Below are positions 59,962 through 64,000 of a stretch of 64,000 bases of DNA, in pieces. Both the position numbers and the translations under genes were made by a program. The first letter of the stretch is position 1; every line of letters begins with the position of its first letter. This DNA is from Clostridia bacterium (GTDB lineage: Bacteria; Bacillota; Clostridia; Oscillospirales; CAG-272), in assembly GCA_017461365.1 (NCBI GenBank), contig JAFTYG010000067.1, forward strand, positions 85,927 to 149,926, given 5' to 3'. The notes beneath the pieces are model-generated. The model saw nothing but the letters and a program-made list of their open reading frames with translations. It was not told the origin of the DNA and did no database searches.

Positions 59962-62718
59962 ATGGGACTCATTAACAAGATATTCGGAACATATAGCGAT
60001 AGACAGCTCAAAAAGCTCGAAAAGTACGTTGACTATATTGAATCCTTAGCGCCAAAATACGCGGCAATGTCAAACGAGGAGCTGTCGGGTACTACCTCTG
60101 TTCTTAAAGAACGCCTTGAAAAGGGAGAGACTCTTGATGATATTATGGCTGACGCATACGCAGCTATACGCGAGGCTGATTACCGTATTCTCGGAAAGCG
60201 TCCTTTTCGCGTACAGATAATAGGCGGTATTATTCTTCATCAGGGAAGAATTGCGGAAATGAAAACGGGTGAGGGTAAAACGCTTGTTGCTACTATGCCC
60301 GCTTACCTGAACGCGTTGAGCGGAAAGGGAGTACACGTTGTTACGGTAAACGACTATCTTGCGCGCCGTGACAGCGAGGAAATGGGAAGAGTCTATGAAT
60401 TTATGGGACTTTCCACAGGTCTTGTGGTTCACGGTCTCACGCCCGAACAGAAAAAAGCGGCGTATATGGCAGATATAACCTACGGTACCAACAATGAGTA
60501 CGGATTTGACTACCTCCGTGACAATATGGTGGTATATAAAGAGCGAATGGTACAGAGAGGTCACAACTTCGCTATCGTGGACGAGGTAGACTCTATCCTT
60601 ATAGACGAGGCGAGAACTCCTCTTATCATTTCGGGTGCGGGAGAAAAATCGACAGATATGTATGACAGAGCCGACGCGTTTGCAAGAAGGCTCAGAAAGT
60701 ACGTTATCAAGGAGATGGATAATAAGGAAAGCTATGACGATATTGAAGCCGATTACATTGTCGATGAAAAGGCGAACAATGCTATCCTTACGCCGAGCGG
60801 CGCGAAAAAAGCGGAAGAATTTTTTGCTATCGAAAATCTTTCCGACGCGTCAAACTCCGAGATCTCTCACCATATAAATCAGGCTATCCGCGCTCACGGT
60901 GTTATGAAGCGCGATGTGGACTACGTTGTAAACGATCAGGGCGTTATGATAGTCGACGCCTTTACGGGCCGTCTTATGCCGGGACGCAGATATTCCAACG
61001 GTCTGCACCAGGCGATAGAAGCTAAGGAAGGCGTTAAGATCGAAAAAGAAAACAAAACTCTTGCTACGATCACCTTTCAGAATTACTTCAGAATGTATTC
61101 AAAGCTTTCGGGTATGACGGGTACGGCTCTGACCGAGGAAAATGAATTCCGTGAAATATACAATCTTGACGTCGTTGAGATACCGACAAACAAGCCTATG
61201 ATACGCAAGGATCATGACGATGCGGTGTATAAGACGGTCGACGCTAAATATTCCGCCGTTGTAAAGCAGATAGTGGAATGTCATGAAAAGGGGCAGCCCG
61301 TGCTTGTTGGTACGGTTTCCATTGATAAATCAGAGGAACTTTCAAGACGCCTTAAAAGAGAAGGCATAAAGCATACCGTACTCAACGCAAAATATCATGA
61401 CAGAGAAGCCGAAATAGTAGCGCAGGCAGGTAAGCTCGGAGCGGTAACCATTTCCACCAATATGGCGGGACGCGGAACCGATATTATGCTTGGCGGCAAC
61501 CCTGAGTATATGGCGAAAAAGGAAATGCGCAAGATGGAGATCGACGAGGATCTTATTGCGATGGCTACGGGTACTGCCGATATTGATAACGATGACGTGC
61601 GCGAGGCTCGTCGTGTGTTCGGAGAGCTTTACGAAAAGTTCAAGGCGGAGATCGCGCCCGAGGCGGATGCCGTAAGAGCGGCGGGAGGCTTGTTTATTCT
61701 CGGTACGGAGCGTCACGAAAGCAGACGTATCGACAACCAGCTCAGAGGCCGTTCGGGACGTCAGGGCGATCCCGGTGAGTCAAGATTTTACCTTTCCTTG
61801 CAGGATGATCTTATGAGGCTTTTCGGCTCGGAAAGACTTATAAACGTAGTTGAAAGGATGGGACTTCCCGACGATACGCCTATTGATGCGAAGATACTTT
61901 CCAACACAATAGAGTCCGCGCAGAAGAAGATAGAGGATCAGAACTTCAAGCGCCGTAAATACGTTCTTACCTACGACGACGTAATGAATCAGCAGAGAAA
62001 CGTTATCTACAAGCAGAGAAACGACGTTCTCAACGGCGAGGATATAAGCGAGACCGTCAAGAAGATGATAGAGGCGACGATCACAAGCAACGTGGAGACA
62101 TATCTGCACGGAGACGACGTAACGCTTTGGGATTTCAACGGTCTCAGAGAAGCATACAAGGGCTTGCTTACTACTCCCGAAGATTTCAAATACAGTGAGT
62201 CCGAGCTCAAGCATATGAAAAATTCCGATATACGCGACGAGCTTTGCGATCGCGCGATGAAGCTGTACGCCGAGAAGGAGGAGACTATCGGCGTTGAGCG
62301 CTTCAGAGAAATAGAACGTGCCGTTCTTTTGCAGAATGTCGATCGCAATTGGATGGATCATATCGACGCTATGGATGATCTTAAAGACAGCATACGTCTG
62401 CAATCTTACGCTCAGCGCGATCCCGTAAACGAATATCGCTTACAGGGCGCGGATATGTTTGACGCAATGGTTGATGACATCCGCGACAGGACTACAAGAA
62501 TGGTGCTCTCTGTTACGATCAAGACTCCCGAGGTTAAGAGAGTTCAGCTTGCAAAGCCTATTACAGAAGGCTTTGAGGGTAACGAAGCCAAAGCTCCGAA
62601 AAAAATATCCGTAGTAAAAAAAGCTGACGCAAGCGTAGGAAGAAACGATCTCTGTCCTTGCGGTTCAGGTAAGAAATATAAGAAGTGCTGCGGCGCGCCC
62701 ACAAATAACAATGACTGA
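59962..62718 (+). CDS. secA: Preprotein translocase ATPase SecA
   Basis: A 918-residue motor that drives exported proteins through SecYEG. Walker A GEGKT is at 103-107, followed by VHVVTVNDYLARRDSEE in two parts, VDEVDSILIDEARTPLIISG, TNMAGRGTDIMLGGN and GRSGRQGDPG. The C-terminal zinc motif (CPCGSGKKYKKCC, within the last 25 residues) binds SecB-like partners or the ribosome. The start at 59962 follows TTGGAGG; the longer reading has no ribosome site. The length is a little above the Bacillus form (841 residues). Confidence 0.97.
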   Translation: MGLINKIFGTYSDRQLKKLEKYVDYIESLAPKYAAMSNEELSGTTSVLKERLEKGETLDDIMADAYAAIREADYRILGKRPFRVQIIGGIILHQGRIAEMKTGEGKTLVATMPAYLNALSGKGVHVVTVNDYLARRDSEEMGRVYEFMGLSTGLVVHGLTPEQKKAAYMADITYGTNNEYGFDYLRDNMVVYKERMVQRGHNFAIVDEVDSILIDEARTPLIISGAGEKSTDMYDRADAFARRLRKYVIKEMDNKESYDDIEADYIVDEKANNAILTPSGAKKAEEFFAIENLSDASNSEISHHINQAIRAHGVMKRDVDYVVNDQGVMIVDAFTGRLMPGRRYSNGLHQAIEAKEGVKIEKENKTLATITFQNYFRMYSKLSGMTGTALTEENEFREIYNLDVVEIPTNKPMIRKDHDDAVYKTVDAKYSAVVKQIVECHEKGQPVLVGTVSIDKSEELSRRLKREGIKHTVLNAKYHDREAEIVAQAGKLGAVTISTNMAGRGTDIMLGGNPEYMAKKEMRKMEIDEDLIAMATGTADIDNDDVREARRVFGELYEKFKAEIAPEADAVRAAGGLFILGTERHESRRIDNQLRGRSGRQGDPGESRFYLSLQDDLMRLFGSERLINVVERMGLPDDTPIDAKILSNTIESAQKKIEDQNFKRRKYVLTYDDVMNQQRNVIYKQRNDVLNGEDISETVKKMIEATITSNVETYLHGDDVTLWDFNGLREAYKGLLTTPEDFKYSESELKHMKNSDIRDELCDRAMKLYAEKEETIGVERFREIERAVLLQNVDRNWMDHIDAMDDLKDSIRLQSYAQRDPVNEYRLQGADMFDAMVDDIRDRTTRMVLSVTIKTPEVKRVQLAKPITEGFEGNEAKAPKKISVVKKADASVGRNDLCPCGSGKKYKKCCGAPTNNND

Positions 62719-62733
62719 GTCAGAGGAATAGCG

Positions 62734-63459
62734 ATGGGCTTTGGATTACTTTTTATCGGTTATATCATGACTATGCTCAACGTCCCGATGCTCGGGATGT
62801 TGGGCACGTTGATAAGAATAGGCGGATGCGCTATAATGATTTGCGCTGTGCTGAAGCTTAGGCGGTACTGTAAGGCGTTTGATCTGTCTCTTGTGGGAGT
62901 CGCTTTGATGGCGGCAATATCTGTGATACTTTTGGCTGTCAACGTCGACGGATTTTTATACGACAATCTGATAACCTCCGATAAGCTCATAACCGATTTT
63001 GCCAAGAACGTTATCGGATATACAGAGCAGGGAGTATCCTTCGTTTTCAATTCCTTACTTTTGTGGGGCGTTCTTTGTATCGCAAGGGAAACAGAGGTAA
63101 AGAAGATAGCCAACGGAGCTATAAGAAATTACGTTTTTGTGTGCGCTTATTATATGGTTTATCTTGCCAGCTTTTTGCCCCTTTCGGGAATTCGCGCGGC
63201 TCAGTCTGAGTTTGCGCTGATTACATGGGTGCTTTATTTTGTTTGGATAGGCTTGAACCTTTGGCTGCTGTTTTCTTGCTATGCGCAGATATGCGACGAG
63301 GACGACGTGGAAATGGACAAGCGTCCTATAAATATTTCCGCCGTGAACAAGCTTATGGATGCTTTTGATAAAAAGGCGCAGAAGGCAAGAGCGGATGATG
63401 CGCTTTACAGACAGGAAAAGCGAAAGAAAAAAGAAGAAAAAAAGAAAAGGAGAAAATAA
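62734..63459 (+). CDS. Polytopic membrane protein of unknown function with basic tail
   Basis: A 241-residue protein with about six membrane segments (first about 1-22, last about 157-177) and a cytosolic tail that ends in a run of Lys/Arg/Glu (about 205-241). No enzyme motif is visible. It lies 15 bases after secA and overlaps the next gene by one base. The tail could bind nucleic acid or acidic lipid. I do not recognise a family; the fold size is similar to the protein that follows, so they may be distant relatives. Confidence 0.75.
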   Translation: MGFGLLFIGYIMTMLNVPMLGMLGTLIRIGGCAIMICAVLKLRRYCKAFDLSLVGVALMAAISVILLAVNVDGFLYDNLITSDKLITDFAKNVIGYTEQGVSFVFNSLLLWGVLCIARETEVKKIANGAIRNYVFVCAYYMVYLASFLPLSGIRAAQSEFALITWVLYFVWIGLNLWLLFSCYAQICDEDDVEMDKRPINISAVNKLMDAFDKKAQKARADDALYRQEKRKKKEEKKKRRK

Positions 63460-64000
63460 TGACGACCAAAAAGAAGATAATGAACTTACCGTTCATTGTG
63501 ATCGCGGCGCTGTTTTTATTTAATCCTAACATAGCGGTGATAGACCTTTTGCCCGATTTTATCGGATATATTCTTTTGTGCGTTGCTATCAGCAGATTGG
63601 CAGACGTACACGAAAGAGTGGGAGAAGCATATAACGCATTCAAAAAAATGATACTCATTGACGCGGGAAAATGGATCGCCGTGTTTTGGATATTCGGAAT
63701 GACGGTTCCAAGTGAAAGAAATACGTCTATGTTGCTGTGGACCTTCGTTTTCTCGGTATTGGAAATGATATTCCTGCTTCCTGCTTATAACAAGCTCTTT
63801 GACGGAATAACACAACTCGGCTATCTTTATCCCTGTCAAGCGGTTTTCGGAAAAAGGGAAAAGCGGAGCAAGACCGACCGAATGAGAAATTTTACGTTTG
63901 TTTTTGTTACGGTCAAGGCGCTGCTTACCGTACTTCCGGAGCTTTCTGACCTTACTAATTCTACATACGATGAGACGGTGAGCGGCTCGTTAAATCTTTA
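63459..64000 (+). CDS. Membrane protein of unknown function, 3' end outside the window
   Basis: Starts at ATG 63459, overlapping the previous stop by one base, with AAAGGAGAAA upstream. The 180 residues visible contain an N-terminal membrane segment with the pattern NPNIAVIDLLPDFIGYIL, further segments near residues 75 and 95-110 and a basic stretch (KREKRSKTDRMR) before another segment. The DLLPDFIGY pattern recurs in hypothetical clostridial membrane proteins; no function is known. It is open to the end of the window. Confidence 0.7.
   Translation, partial: MTTKKKIMNLPFIVIAALFLFNPNIAVIDLLPDFIGYILLCVAISRLADVHERVGEAYNAFKKMILIDAGKWIAVFWIFGMTVPSERNTSMLLWTFVFSVLEMIFLLPAYNKLFDGITQLGYLYPCQAVFGKREKRSKTDRMRNFTFVFVTVKALLTVLPELSDLTNSTYDETVSGSLNL

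Noticed and set aside
1-64000. Mobile elements, prophage, tRNA or rRNA genes
   Set aside because: No transposase, integrase, phage gene, terminal repeats of an element or cloverleaf was seen in any gap.

Overview
This 64 kb window is a chromosomal segment of an anaerobic, endospore-forming member of the Bacillota, most likely class Clostridia. The support is a spoIIR gene, a PdaA-type cortex deacetylase, a BofC-like protein and a SpoVB-like flippase (sporulation), a trimeric NAD-linked [FeFe] hydrogenase with a sensory hydrogenase partner (anaerobic fermentation), rubredoxin, HPr kinase, PyrR attenuation, and near-consensus sigma-A promoters (TTGACA, 17 bp, TATAAT) in front of many genes. Genes are tightly packed on both strands. 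No insertion sequence, prophage, CRISPR array, tRNA or rRNA was seen, so this reads as core genome with a few lineage-specific surface proteins. No gene-free stretch exceeds about 300 bases; the longest (6305-6604) is the pyr leader.

Layout. 1-5 kb: end of an ABC sugar-importer ATPase, a lipoprotein made mostly of an Asp/Glu-rich 7-residue repeat, tyrS and an SDR oxidoreductase on the minus strand, and a leucine-rich-repeat lipoprotein. 5-6.3 kb: rpsF-ssb-rpsR with a structured leader that can pair with the Shine-Dalgarno. 6.4-17.4 kb: an eleven-gene pyrimidine operon, pyrR-pyrC-carB-pyrK-pyrD-(alpha/beta hydrolase)-pyrF-(HAD phosphatase)-pyrE-pyrB-pyrI, behind a PyrR attenuator whose three alternative structures can be read off the sequence. 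carA is not in it. 17.4-22 kb (minus strand): hisS, a DJ-1-like protein, formyl-THF cyclo-ligase, a CPBP protease, a short MltG-like membrane protein, then spoIIR. A hairpin between the last two holds the spoIIR ribosome site, and a sigma-F-like promoter appears to start inside it. 22-30.8 kb: phosphohexomutase, dxs, a DUF1653 protein, the flippase, rubredoxin, polA.

30.8-39.2 kb is the most distinctive region: a ten-gene operon joining HydC, HydB and HydA (electron-bifurcating type) to a group C (sensory-type) [FeFe] hydrogenase, two DRTGG-type proteins, two unrelated GHKL ATPases, a PHP phosphoesterase and a thioredoxin-like ferredoxin. The sensory protein has no PAS or kinase output of its own, so the separately encoded ATPases are the natural output candidates. 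A near-perfect 21 bp inverted repeat covers the -10 box of the operon.

39.2-64 kb: xpt, a large secreted membrane-anchored protein, dnaE, a class A penicillin-binding protein started by an extended Shine-Dalgarno and a TTG codon, a PrsA-like lipoprotein with a coupled envelope protein, hprK with a sugar isomerase-like TIM barrel, two coupled polysaccharide deacetylases, plsY-methyltransferase-divergent FolC, trmL-mnmA, secA, and two membrane proteins, the last running off the window.

All functional names rest on motif and family recognition by reading; no database search was run.
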